64,000 bases of DNA from Desulfoferula mesophila (lineage in GTDB: Bacteria > Desulfobacterota > Desulfarculia > Desulfarculales > Desulfarculaceae), in assembly GCF_037076455.1 (NCBI RefSeq), contig NZ_AP028679.1:3921501-3985500 (forward strand), given 5' to 3'. Of the stretch, positions 1 to 7,224 are shown piece after piece. Numbering within the stretch: the stretch's first letter is position 1; the number at the start of each line of letters is the position of its first letter. The translations under genes and the position numbers were made by a program. Under the pieces are notes generated by a model that did not search any database, had not been told where the DNA came from, and saw nothing but the letters and a program-made list of their open reading frames with translations.

Positions 1-257
1 TTGTGGGCCGGGTGCAACAGGCAGCCCGCCACCCGCCCCCGTTGGTCCAGATAGCCCAGGCCGGGGCACCAGTAGCCGGTGATGGGCTTGGTGGGCGGCC
101 CCTCTTCGCGCATCCGGCGGGTGTTGTCGGCCAAGAGGCGGCGCAGGCTGCCCAGGTGGTCGGCGTGGTCGTAGCCCGCCGGGCGGATGGGCGGGCAGCA
201 GGCCACGCAGCTAAGCCCCCGCCCCGGCGAGCACAACAGCAGACCGCTGTGCTTCAC
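1..257 (-). CDS. Cys-rich protein of unknown function (C-terminus beyond window)
   Basis: Open frame of 85 codons running off the left edge. It starts at a GTG that overlaps the TGA of the ATP-grasp gene (GTGA), so the two are probably translationally coupled. The visible N-terminal part carries an SCVACCPP cluster near residue 17, then a WCPGLGYLDQ segment and a later GCLLHP motif. The spaced cysteines suggest an Fe-S or metal site. I do not recognise the family. Codon use matches the neighbours and there is no signal peptide. Being tied to an ATP-grasp enzyme, it could be a partner or substrate of that ligase, but this is inference from position only. Confidence 0.6.
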   Translation of the reverse strand, partial: MKHSGLLLCSPGRGLSCVACCPPIRPAGYDHADHLGSLRRLLADNTRRMREEGPPTKPITGYWCPGLGYLDQRGRVAGCLLHPAH

Positions 258-1126
258 AGGTCGTCCTGGGCCGGGCGCACCCGCGCCGGGTCCAGCCCCT
301 GGTGGGCCAGCCAGCGGCGCACCGCGTTCAGATAGCGGGCCAAAAACACCTCGTGCCCCCCCAGGGCCCGGCGGCCGAAAAAGAAGTTGATCTCCAAAAG
401 CAGCGCCTCGCCCTCGGCGGTGATGAGCACGTCCACCCCGGCCAGGTCCAGCCCGGCCGCCGCTTGCAGCCGCCGGGCCAGGCCCACCGCCGCCGCCCGC
501 TCCTCAGGCGGGCCGTCCTTGACGAGCGTGCCGCCCTGGCACAGGTTGGCCCGAAACTCCTCCTCCCGCGCCCGCCGCCAATACACGTCGGCCGCGTCGT
601 GCAACAGCTCCACCCTGATATCCACCGCGCCGGGGTGGTAGCGCTGCAACACCAGGCCCGAGGGCCCCCGGTGACACCAGGTCTCCAGCCGCCCGGCCAG
701 GCCCCGCAGCTCGGCGGGATCGCTGACCAAAAACACGTTCTCCCCCATGCCGCCGCCCGCGCCCTTGGCCACCAGCGGCGCGCCCAGGGCGGCCACCTCG
801 GCCCGGCCCGCCTCCCAGGCCGCGGCCGCGCTCTCCAGGTCGGCGAACTCCAGCGTGGCCGGATGGGGCAGGCCCAAGTCACGGAACAGGCGGTAGTTGC
901 CCACCTTGCCGTCGTGGCTCAGATGCACCGCCGGATTGGGGAAAAAGGGCGCGCCGGAGGCTTGGGCCAGCTCGAACAGGTCGGCCCGGCAGATCTGGGG
1001 CAACAGGATGGCCGCCGCCTGGCCGGTGGCTTCGCGGTCGCGCTCGTCCAGGGGACGCTGCGACACCAGCATCAGGTTGATATCGGCCTCCAGGCCGGGA
1101 TGATAGCTTACGATGGGCCGGGGCAT
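254..1126 (-). CDS. ATP-grasp (RimK-like) carboxylate-amine ligase
   Basis: A 290-residue protein with ATP-grasp features: a PLVAKGAGGGMGENVFLV nucleotide-binding loop in the middle, and near the C-terminus DVLI...EALLLEINFFFGRRALGG, where the E and N of LLLEIN are the usual Mg-ATP ligands. Such enzymes join a carboxylate to an amine through an acylphosphate. The substrate here is not identifiable. The ATG at 1126 is chosen because a GGAGG Shine-Dalgarno lies 5-9 bases upstream; a longer frame reading to 1219 has no such site. It overlaps the downstream Cys-rich gene by 4 bases and follows the phosphoesterase gene by 22 bases, so all are probably one transcript. Confidence 0.75.
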   Translation of the reverse strand: MPRPIVSYHPGLEADINLMLVSQRPLDERDREATGQAAAILLPQICRADLFELAQASGAPFFPNPAVHLSHDGKVGNYRLFRDLGLPHPATLEFADLESAAAAWEAGRAEVAALGAPLVAKGAGGGMGENVFLVSDPAELRGLAGRLETWCHRGPSGLVLQRYHPGAVDIRVELLHDAADVYWRRAREEEFRANLCQGGTLVKDGPPEERAAAVGLARRLQAAAGLDLAGVDVLITAEGEALLLEINFFFGRRALGGHEVFLARYLNAVRRWLAHQGLDPARVRPAQDDL

Positions 1127-1148
1127 GGTTTCCTCCCGTGGGGGGAGT

Positions 1149-1862
1149 CTAGCGCCCCTGGTACAGGCGGTCCACCCCCGCCTCCAGACCGGCCTCGGCC
1201 AGCAACCGGGCCTCGGCATCCAAGTCCCACTCCAGGCGCACGATCTCGGCCCGGGGCTCCGCGCCCAGCTCGATCAGGGCGTAGGAAGCCCGGGGGTCGC
1301 CGTCCTTGGCCTTGCCCACGCTGCCGGGGTTCACCACCAGGCCGCCGCCCACCCGGCGCACGAAAGGCAGGTGGGTGTGGCCCAGGCACAGGATGGCCGC
1401 CCCTGCCCGCTCCAACCAGGCGGCCAGCTCGGCCTCGGGATGGTCGGGATAGACGTACTGGCGCACCGCGTCCGGGCTGCCGTGGGTGGCCACCAGGCGG
1501 CCCGCCGGGGTCTGAAGCTCTATCTCATGGGGAAGCTTGGACAAAAAATCGCGGGTGTCGTCCCGCACCCGCCGCTCGGTCCAGGCGAACACCGCCCTGG
1601 GCTCCGGGCCGATGCCCCGGCGCAGGAAGTCGTCAACCCCCTGCTCCCCCCCGGCCAGCACCGCCAGGTCGTAATTGCCGGCCACGCAGGGCCAGCCGGA
1701 GCGGGCCACGGCCCGGGCCACCTGGTTGGGACGGGCCAGATAGCCCACCAAGTCGCCCAGCACCAGGACTTGTTCTACGTTGCGCCGCGCCAGGTCGGCT
1801 TGCACCGCCCTCAGGGCGCTGAGGTTGGCGTGCAGGTCGCTCAGGACCGCCAGGGCCGTCAC
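1149..1862 (-). CDS. Metallophosphoesterase (YfcE/MJ0936-type calcineurin-like)
   Basis: A 237-residue cytoplasmic protein with the full dinuclear-metal phosphoesterase signature in order: SDLHAN at residues 8-13, GDLVGY near 36, GNYD near 62, HGSP mid-protein and GHTHLPF near 165, followed by NPGSVG. These supply the Asp, His and Asn metal ligands of the family. Members hydrolyse phosphodiesters or phosphomonoesters, and the natural substrate of this one cannot be told from sequence. Length is typical for the small YfcE-like group. It lies 12 bases after the IHF gene and just before the ATP-grasp gene on the same strand. Confidence 0.85.
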   Translation of the reverse strand: MTALAVLSDLHANLSALRAVQADLARRNVEQVLVLGDLVGYLARPNQVARAVARSGWPCVAGNYDLAVLAGGEQGVDDFLRRGIGPEPRAVFAWTERRVRDDTRDFLSKLPHEIELQTPAGRLVATHGSPDAVRQYVYPDHPEAELAAWLERAGAAILCLGHTHLPFVRRVGGGLVVNPGSVGKAKDGDPRASYALIELGAEPRAEIVRLEWDLDAEARLLAEAGLEAGVDRLYQGR

Positions 1863-1874
1863 GAAGCCTGGGGC

Positions 1875-2234
1875 CTAGAAATAGCCGGGGCGAAACACCT
1901 TGCCCGCCGGTTTCTGATCGCCGCCCGCGCCGCCGGAGCCCTTGTCGTCGTAGTGCGCCTGCACCTTGGCCTTGAGCACCCGGGAGGGCCGGAAGGTCAC
2001 CACCTTGCGGGGGGGCAAGAGCAAGGGGTCTCCGGTTTGGGGGTTGCGCCCGCGCCTTTCGGCCTTTTCGCGCACCGACCATTTCCCGAAGCCGCTTACC
2101 AGCACCTCGTCGCCGGTGGCCAGGGACTGTTTGATCAACTCCAGGCCCCGTTCCACCGCGTCGGCGGCCTCGGCCTTGGTCAACTGCCCTTGTGCATAGA
2201 CTTGGGCTACAATGTCCGCTTTGGTCAAGGTCAT
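1875..2234 (-). CDS. ihfA: Integration host factor alpha / HU-family DNA-bending protein
   Basis: A 119-residue protein. Residues 1-92 match the HU/IHF fold: MTLTKADIV at the start, then VSGFGKW, and the DNA-intercalating arm RRGRNPQTGDPL, which is the diagnostic IHF/HU minor-groove arm with its proline. VVTFRPSRVLK closes the domain. The extra ~27-residue Gly/Lys-rich tail is not part of the usual IHF alpha length. It probably acts as a dimeric nucleoid-bending protein. The assignment to alpha rather than HU rests on the MTLTKADIV start and the arm sequence, and is moderately sure. It heads the minus-strand operon behind a clear sigma-70 promoter. Confidence 0.8.
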   Translation of the reverse strand: MTLTKADIVAQVYAQGQLTKAEAADAVERGLELIKQSLATGDEVLVSGFGKWSVREKAERRGRNPQTGDPLLLPPRKVVTFRPSRVLKAKVQAHYDDKGSGGAGGDQKPAGKVFRPGYF

Positions 2235-2271
2235 TGCCTGCCGCTCCTGAAAAGTTACTCAGAGTTTAGTA

Positions 2272-2301
2272 AGTTTAGGACGTTATGCCATATAAAGTCA
2301 A
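2272..2301 (-). promoter_or_regulatory. Sigma-70-type promoter of the ihfA operon
   Basis: On the minus strand, TTGACT (positions 2301-2296) is followed after 18 bases by TAAACT (2277-2272). This lies about 40 bases upstream of the ihfA start. The surrounding sequence is AT-rich in an otherwise GC-rich region. Confidence 0.6.
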
Positions 2302-2363
2302 GGGGGGGCCGCCCGGGGCCGGGCGTGCCGCGGGGCGGCGGGCGGCCGGGGGCCAGCTTGTCC

Positions 2364-2392
2364 TTGACTGGCGCGGCAGCGGAGTGTAGATA
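2364..2392 (+). promoter_or_regulatory. Sigma-70-type promoter of speD-speE
   Basis: TTGACT at 2364-2369, a 17-base spacer, then TAGATA at 2387-2392. Transcription would begin near 2400, giving speD an unusually long leader of about 245 bases. The divergent ihfA promoter lies about 60 bases away. Confidence 0.55.
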
Positions 2393-2399
2393 ATTCCTT

Positions 2400-2644
2400 C
2401 ATCGCCTTGGGCCCGGGCCGGGGCGAAAAACAAACTGAGGTCCGAACTCCTAAAACCAAGGAGGTCCCCATGGGGCGGCCTCGCTGCTCCGGCAAAGGCC
2501 CAAAAAGGCCGAGGCCGGTAGGGGCGGGGTTTGATTTACGTTTAATATCCTGCTGCTGGACTACCGGCAGGCTCTCCGTCGCGGCGCTGACCGCCGGGCG
2601 GCGGCCGTGGCGCTTTGCTGCTGCGGACCGGGAGGGAGGCGATT
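2400..2644 (+). other. Long structured 5' leader of speD with an upstream ORF
   Basis: This 245-base leader separates the predicted start of transcription from speD. It contains an essentially perfect Shine-Dalgarno (AAGGAGGT, 2458-2465) four bases before an ATG at 2470. From there a frame of about 92 codons runs to 2748, overlapping the first 104 bases of speD in another frame. The same Shine-Dalgarno can pair with CTCCT at 2446-2450 in a 5-bp hairpin. Its encoded product (Arg/Gly-rich, no domain) looks non-functional as a protein. A translational control role is possible but unproved. Confidence 0.35.
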
Positions 2645-3058
2645 ATGAAAGCCCTCGGAAGCCACCTGATCCTAGAACTCTATTCCTGCCCGGCCGCCTT
2701 GTTGGACGATCCGCAGCACGTCGCCTCGGTGATGACCTCTGCGGTTGAGGCATCCGGCGCGACCCTCATCAAGCCCTTTTTCCACCAGTTCGCGCCCCAA
2801 GGGGTCAGCGGCGTCATCATCATCAGCGAATCCCATTTCACCATCCACACCTGGCCGGAATACGGTTACGCCGCCGTGGACGTTTTCACCTGCGGCGATG
2901 TCATCGACATGGACGTGGCCGCCCAGACCCTGCGCGACGGCTTCCGGGCCCAGTCGATACAAAAGATGATGTTCAGCCGGGGCATGCTGGATCTGCCGCC
3001 CGAGATGATCAAACACAAGCCCGACGCCCAGGCCCTGCCCCTGCCGGTGGAAAACTAG
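2645..3058 (+). CDS. speD: S-adenosylmethionine decarboxylase proenzyme (pyruvoyl type)
   Basis: A 137-residue class 1B AdoMet decarboxylase. It makes decarboxylated SAM, the aminopropyl donor for spermidine synthesis. The self-cleavage site is ISES|HFTIHTWPE: Ser63 becomes the pyruvoyl group, with His68 and Cys83 (in DVFTCG) at exactly the catalytic positions known for the Thermotoga enzyme. The ATG at 2645 follows GGGAGGGAGGCG; an in-frame start 30 bases earlier would add ten residues absent from the family. speE follows after 61 bases, completing the spermidine pathway from putrescine. Confidence 0.95.
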   Translation: MKALGSHLILELYSCPAALLDDPQHVASVMTSAVEASGATLIKPFFHQFAPQGVSGVIIISESHFTIHTWPEYGYAAVDVFTCGDVIDMDVAAQTLRDGFRAQSIQKMMFSRGMLDLPPEMIKHKPDAQALPLPVEN

Positions 3059-3075
3059 CCCCATCGCCACGATCT

Positions 3076-3097
3076 CCGGGCGGGGCGCCCCGCCCGG
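3076..3097. other. Perfect 22-bp GC palindrome between speD and speE
   Basis: The sequence equals its own reverse complement (CCGGGCGGGG centre-out) and is followed by ATTTTG rather than a full T-run. It may be a weak intercistronic terminator or an mRNA-stabilising hairpin that tunes the speD:speE ratio. Confidence 0.5.
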
Positions 3098-3119
3098 ATT
3101 TTGCTTGCCGGGAGCCGCC

Positions 3120-4055
3120 ATGCCCAAGTATTCGCAACCTCAAGACGACGCCTTGTATTTGGAGCCCGCCGACCTGCAGGGCTCCCTGGGCCTGGCCCTC
3201 AAGGTGGACCGGGTGCTTTTTCACGAGCGCACCCAGTACCAGGACCTGCATATCCTGCAATGCGGACCCCTGGGCCGGGTGCTCCTGCTGGACGGCATCA
3301 TCCAAACCACCGAGATGGACGAGGCGGGCTATCACGAGATGCTGGTTCACGTGCCCCTACTCACCCACCCCGCCCCCAGCCGGGTGTTGATCATCGGCGG
3401 GGGCGACGGTGGCACCCTGCGCGAGGTGCTCAAGCACCCCACGGTGCAGCGTGTGGACATGTGCGAGATCGACGGCGGGGTGGTGGAGGCGGCCAAGCGC
3501 TACTTCCCCGGCCTGGCCACGGGCTTCAGCGACCCGCGCCTGAACCTGACCATCGGCGACGGGGTGGCCTTCGTGCGGGAGGCGGCCCAGCCCTACGACG
3601 CCATCCTCATCGACAGCTCCGACCCCGACGGCCCGGCCGAGGGCCTGTTCGGCCAGGCCTTTTACCAGAGCGTCAAAAAGGCCCTGGCCCCCGGCGGGGT
3701 GGGCGCGGCCCTGGCCGAGTCCTACTATCTATATCAAGACCTTATCCGCGACACCTTCGCGGTGCTGGAGGGCATCTTCCCCTACGCTTGCTACTACACC
3801 GCCCAGGTGCCCACCTACAACAGCGGCCTCATCGGCTTCGCCCTGATGACCACCAGCGCCTATCCCCTCAGCCCGCCCGACCCCATGCGGGTACATGAGC
3901 TCATTCCCCTGCGCTACTACACCGAGGCCGCCCACCGGGCCGCCTTCGCCCTGCCCCGCCCGGCCCTGGAGCTCTTGCCCCCGCGCATCGCCCAGATGCA
4001 GGAGAACATCTTCGCCACGGGCCGGGGCGGCCTGGCCGGCCTGGCCGACCTCTAG
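3120..4055 (+). CDS. speE: Spermidine synthase (polyamine aminopropyltransferase)
   Basis: A 311-residue cytoplasmic enzyme that transfers the aminopropyl group from decarboxylated SAM to putrescine. Family landmarks in order: LLLDGIIQTTEMDEAGYHEML near residues 60-80, the IIGGGDGGTLREVLKH SAM-binding loop near 95-110, EIDGGVVEAAKRYFP, and the catalytic IDSSDPDGPAEGLF segment. The usual Asp of DxxDP (normally LLDSTDP) is present. The ATG at 3120 is preceded by GGGAG. The C-terminal extension after the MRVHELIPLRYY motif is normal for bacterial SpeE. Confidence 0.93.
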   Translation: MPKYSQPQDDALYLEPADLQGSLGLALKVDRVLFHERTQYQDLHILQCGPLGRVLLLDGIIQTTEMDEAGYHEMLVHVPLLTHPAPSRVLIIGGGDGGTLREVLKHPTVQRVDMCEIDGGVVEAAKRYFPGLATGFSDPRLNLTIGDGVAFVREAAQPYDAILIDSSDPDGPAEGLFGQAFYQSVKKALAPGGVGAALAESYYLYQDLIRDTFAVLEGIFPYACYYTAQVPTYNSGLIGFALMTTSAYPLSPPDPMRVHELIPLRYYTEAAHRAAFALPRPALELLPPRIAQMQENIFATGRGGLAGLADL

Positions 4056-4084
4056 CCCCCCGCCGCCACCAGACTTCCCAACAA

Positions 4085-4520
4085 TAGCGTAGGTTGGGTT
4101 GAGGGCGCAGCCCGAAGCCCAACACTCCCCTTGTCGTTGCGAAAAGCACAGCGACGAAGCAATCTCTGCCCGTAGCAGGTGCTTTCGCCCCGCTGGCCCC
4201 GTCCGAGCAAAGCCCGTCCGCCTCGCCATCAGGCTTTCTGGCAATAGTGGTCATTGCGAGGAGCGGCGGCGCCAGAGGTCGGCCTGGAAAAAGCGGCCTT
4301 CCCGCCGCGACGCGGCCATCTTCCGTTTCTCTCGTCATTTCTGGGTGCGTGAGAAAAGGCCAACCCGTCCACCGAGCCACGAAACGATCCCGCCCGGGGG
4401 AAGGCGAAGATCGCCGCGTCGCATCTCCCCGGAGATGCTCCTCGCGATGACGTCTATTTACCGGGTTGCCAGAAAGGTACTGTTGGGTTTCGGGCTTCGC
4501 CCTCTACCCAACCTACGCTA
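4085..4520. repeat. Composite intergenic repeat bounded by 40-bp inverted repeats
   Basis: The left end (4085-4124, TAGCGTAGGTTGGGTTGAGG...) recurs as its near-exact reverse complement at 4481-4520 (...CTCTACCCAACCTACGCTA). Inside are GACGAAGCAATCTCTG (about 4153) and GTCATTGCGAGGAGCGGCGG (about 4250), then a block rich in GAAGATCGCCGCGTCGCAT (about 4410). A diverged copy lies at 5999-6410, and part of the interior occurs inverted at 53683-53750. No open frame is conserved between copies, so this is a non-coding REP/MITE-like element. No protein-coding gene is seen in 4056-4750. Confidence 0.75.
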
Positions 4521-4536
4521 ACGCCCAGAATTACCC

Positions 4537-4743
4537 GGCACAGCCAGGGGTTCGTGGGCGAGGCGTCCGGCCGGCGCGGGCCGCAGGCGTATTACCCATA
4601 CGCCGAGGCCCAAACGCCAGCGGGCGGCACAGCCAGGGGCCGCAGGGCAAGGCGACGGGCGAACGAGGAACGCAGGCGTAGTCAACCTACGCCGAGGACC
4701 GAGCGACGCCCACAACGCAGCCATGCGGGGTCTGGCGCAGCCG
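4537..4743 (-). repeat. Two tandem copies of the stop-codon-abutting hairpin repeat
   Basis: Copy A (4537-4625) is truncated at its gene-proximal end and copy B (4626-4743) is full. Both begin GGCACAGCCAGGGG as read on the plus strand, and B ends CTGGCGCAGCCG. Each carries a 7-bp stem with a 5-base loop: GGCGTAT/ATACGCC at 4586-4604 in A, and GGCGTAG/CTACGCC at 4675-4693 in B, a compensated base-pair change. B ends 8 bases from the stop codon of the 4Fe-4S gene, so it would form that gene's 3' UTR. Other copies: 11753-11870, 47746-47863, 63683-63801; partial copies: 6371-6410 and 56221-56274. Confidence 0.8.
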
Positions 4744-4750
4744 CCGCCCC

Positions 4751-5884
4751 CTACTTCTTGGAGGCCAAGAGCCTATCCATCTTGGACTTCAGCCCCATCA
4801 TGGCCATCTTGCCCCCGCCCATGGTGCCCCTGGCCTTGGCCATGTCCAGGTACATCTCCTTGACGTTGCCCGGCACCCGCTTCTGGGCGTCCTCGGGCTT
4901 GCGCTCAAGGCTCAGCGCCCCGGAGGGGCAGGTGCTCACGCACAGGCCGCAACCGATGCAGCGGTCCAGGTCCAGCACCACCTTGTCCTCGTCGTCCAGG
5001 CTCAGGGCCTCCATCTGGCAGCGGTCCAGACACACCCCGCAGCCGATGCATTCGTCGGGATCGGCCGCGGCCACAAAGGGGCTGGCCGCCAGCTCGGCGG
5101 GGCGCGGCTGGCGCTTGAGGGTCTTGAGCACCTGGCAGCAGCAACCGCAGCAGCAGCAGAGGTTGATGGGCTTCTGGGCGTTGGAGGGCTGCAGCACCAG
5201 GCCCGCCTCGTCGGCCTTTTGCAATATGGCCAAGGCCTCTTCCTGGTCGATCTCCCGGCCCACCCCGCGGCGCTGGTAATAATAAGCGCCCGCCCCGAAC
5301 ACCAGGCAGGTCTCCTCGGGCTTGTCGCATCCCTGGCCCACCATGGCGTGCTCCCGGCGGCAGATGCAGGGGGCCACCAGGATCTTGCTCTGGCTGCGGA
5401 TGAGGTTCTCCGCCTCCTCGTAGGGCATGATGTGCTGCTTGGCCTCGATGCTCTTGCCCACGGGGATGGTGCGCAGTTGGGGAGCCTTCTGCCAGATGCC
5501 CGCCTCGAACAGGGTGGGGATGTAGGCATTCATCAGCGCGATAAGCTCGGGGTCCAGGTCGTTGACGTGGTACTCCCAGATGCCGATGACGTACTGGGCG
5601 GCCATGTAGAGCGCCTCGCGGCCGGGAGGGTAGATCCCCAGGATCAGCCCCTGGTCCACCATCTCCTCCAGGCGCTCCTTGGCCGCCTCCAAGCCAAGCC
5701 CGGCCCGGCGGGCGATGACCCGAGCCTCCTCGGGAATCAGGGTGCAGTGCAGGGCCAACTCCGCCTGCTCGGGAGTGAAGAGCTTCTGGAGAATCTTCAG
5801 CTCCACCCCGTCTTCGGTGGGCGGATAGCCGCCGGGCAGGCCGTCCAGGTGCTTGGCCAGCTTTTGGTAGACGTCACGGGCCAT
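4751..5884 (-). CDS. 4Fe-4S dicluster protein with poly-cysteine motif
   Basis: A 377-residue cytoplasmic iron-sulfur protein. Two classical ferredoxin motifs lie near the C-terminus: CIGCGVCLDRC and CIGCGLCVSTCPSGAL. Upstream are a CICRREHAMVGQGC...C group near residue 175 and a run CCCCGCCC near residue 245. The N-terminal ~120 residues are helical and winged-helix-like (DGVELKILQKLFTPEQAELAL). Proteins of this layout are common in sulfate reducers and related anaerobes, and no reaction is established for them. The start is supported by a GGAGG 5 bases upstream. It is monocistronic, with intergenic repeats on both sides. Confidence 0.8.
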   Translation of the reverse strand: MARDVYQKLAKHLDGLPGGYPPTEDGVELKILQKLFTPEQAELALHCTLIPEEARVIARRAGLGLEAAKERLEEMVDQGLILGIYPPGREALYMAAQYVIGIWEYHVNDLDPELIALMNAYIPTLFEAGIWQKAPQLRTIPVGKSIEAKQHIMPYEEAENLIRSQSKILVAPCICRREHAMVGQGCDKPEETCLVFGAGAYYYQRRGVGREIDQEEALAILQKADEAGLVLQPSNAQKPINLCCCCGCCCQVLKTLKRQPRPAELAASPFVAAADPDECIGCGVCLDRCQMEALSLDDEDKVVLDLDRCIGCGLCVSTCPSGALSLERKPEDAQKRVPGNVKEMYLDMAKARGTMGGGKMAMMGLKSKMDRLLASKK

Positions 5885-5998
5885 GGTTTCCTCCGGGCAA
5901 GATCGTGCGGAGTCCCCACTCTAGCATGAGGCCCGTTCATTTCCCAGGTGTCCCGTGGCGTTAGGTTAGCGGGCCGATAGCGAAACGATATCTGGAGA

Positions 5999-6410
5999 TA
6001 GCGTAGGTTGGGTTGAGGGCGCAGCCCGAAGCCCAACAACTCCCTTATCGTTTCGAAGAGCGGCGACATGCCGTGACGAAGCAATCTCTGCCCGCAGCAG
6101 ATGCTCACACACCGTGCTCAACGCCGCGTTCCGTCAAGCTCCAGCCAATAGCCGTCATGGCGAGGAGCGGCGGAGTCAAAGGCAGGTAAGAAAAGGGCGC
6201 TGCTCCCGCCGCGACGCGGCCATTTTCGATTTCCCTCGTCAGGCCGCCGCTGGCCAGACAGGGCCAAGCCTTCCTCCCGTTCCAAACCATCCCGCTCGGG
6301 GAAAAGCGAAGATCGCCGCGTCGCATCACCAGCGAGATGCTCCTCGCGATGACCGCTATTGCTGGATTGGGGATGCCGGCAACCCGGCTATCGGGCGTCT
6401 GGCGAAGCCG
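5999..6410. repeat. Diverged copy of the composite repeat plus partial 3'-end repeat
   Basis: Positions 5999-6038 repeat TAGCGTAGGTTGGGTTGAGG... as at 4085. GACGAAGCAATCTCTGCCCG follows (about 6074), then GTCATGGCGAGGAGCGGCGG (about 6154) and GCGAAGATCGCCGCGTCGCAT (about 6306), in the same order as in the first copy. The right boundary differs: instead of the inverted GGTTGGGTT arm it ends in GATGCCGGCAACCCGGC...CTGGCGAAGCCG (6372-6410), the gene-proximal half of the ~118-bp repeat, 8 bases from the SDR stop codon. No gene is seen in 5885-6417. Confidence 0.7.
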
Positions 6411-6417
6411 CCCGCCC

Positions 6418-7224
6418 CTACCGCTGTAACTCGCTTCTGAGCGACCGCAGCATCATGCGCTCATACAGGGCCGGGCTGAGCTTGTTGATCAGGTAGGTCA
6501 GCTTGCCGATGGCCGACAGCACCACCAGGCGCTTTTCCTGGGCCACCGCCCGGTGCAGGGCCTCGGCCACCTCCTGGGGCGTGGCGATCTTGCCCACCGT
6601 GGACTGCTGGTGGCTGGTCAGGCTGCCGTCGCCGTCCAGGGCGGCGTGGGCGATGCCGGTGTTGGTGAAACCCGGGCACACGATGCTCACCGTCACCCCG
6701 GTGCCGGCCAGCTCGGACCGTAGAGTCTCGAACAGCCCGTGCAGGGCGTGCTTGGCCGCCGAGTAGCCGCTGCGGCCGTAGAGGGGGGCCACCCCGGCCA
6801 CCGAGGAGATCACCGCGATCTGCCCCCGGCGCTGCAAAAGACTGGGCAGGGCCGCTTGGGTGCAGTGGAGGCTGCCCAGGTAGTTCACGGCCATCACCTT
6901 GGCGAACACCTCCGGGCTGGTGTCCTTGAAGGCGCTGCGGTGGGTGATGCCCGCGTTGTTGATCAGCAGGTCCACGCCCCCCAGGCGCTCGACGACCTGG
7001 GCCAGGGCCGCGCGGCAGGCCGCCGCGTCGGTCACGTCGCAGGCCAGGCCCAGGCACTCGGCCCCGCCCAGCTCCCCGGCCGCCCGCGCCGCCGCCGCGC
7101 CGTCCAGATCCAGCAGGGCCACCTTGGCCCCCAAGGCGGCGAAGCGCCGGGCAAAGGCCGCACCCAGGCCCCCGGCCCCGCCGGTGATCACCACCGTCTT
7201 GCCCTGGTAGCTACGCCGGGCCAC
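6418..7224 (-). CDS. Short-chain dehydrogenase/reductase (classical SDR)
   Basis: A 268-residue NAD(P)-dependent oxidoreductase. TGGAGGLGAAFA at residues 14-25 is the Rossmann loop, followed by NNAG near 90, a catalytic Ser (VISSVAG, near 140) and the YSAAK dyad near 155. PGFTNTGI follows as in many SDRs. DLDG after the second strand favours NAD(H), since the acidic residue disfavours NADP; this is an inference. The substrate is unknown. It is the last gene of a five-gene minus-strand operon and overlaps the epimerase gene by 14 bases. Confidence 0.85.
   Translation of the reverse strand: MARRSYQGKTVVITGGAGGLGAAFARRFAALGAKVALLDLDGAAAARAAGELGGAECLGLACDVTDAAACRAALAQVVERLGGVDLLINNAGITHRSAFKDTSPEVFAKVMAVNYLGSLHCTQAALPSLLQRRGQIAVISSVAGVAPLYGRSGYSAAKHALHGLFETLRSELAGTGVTVSIVCPGFTNTGIAHAALDGDGSLTSHQQSTVGKIATPQEVAEALHRAVAQEKRLVVLSAIGKLTYLINKLSPALYERMMLRSLRSELQR

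Noticed and set aside
2400-2644. Known SAM riboswitch before speD
   Set aside because: No SAM-I, SAM-II or SAM/SAH consensus could be recognised by eye; kept only as a structured leader.
4056-4750. Short ORFs across the repeat region
   Set aside because: They are not conserved between repeat copies, have no ribosome sites, and encode Arg-rich shadow sequence.
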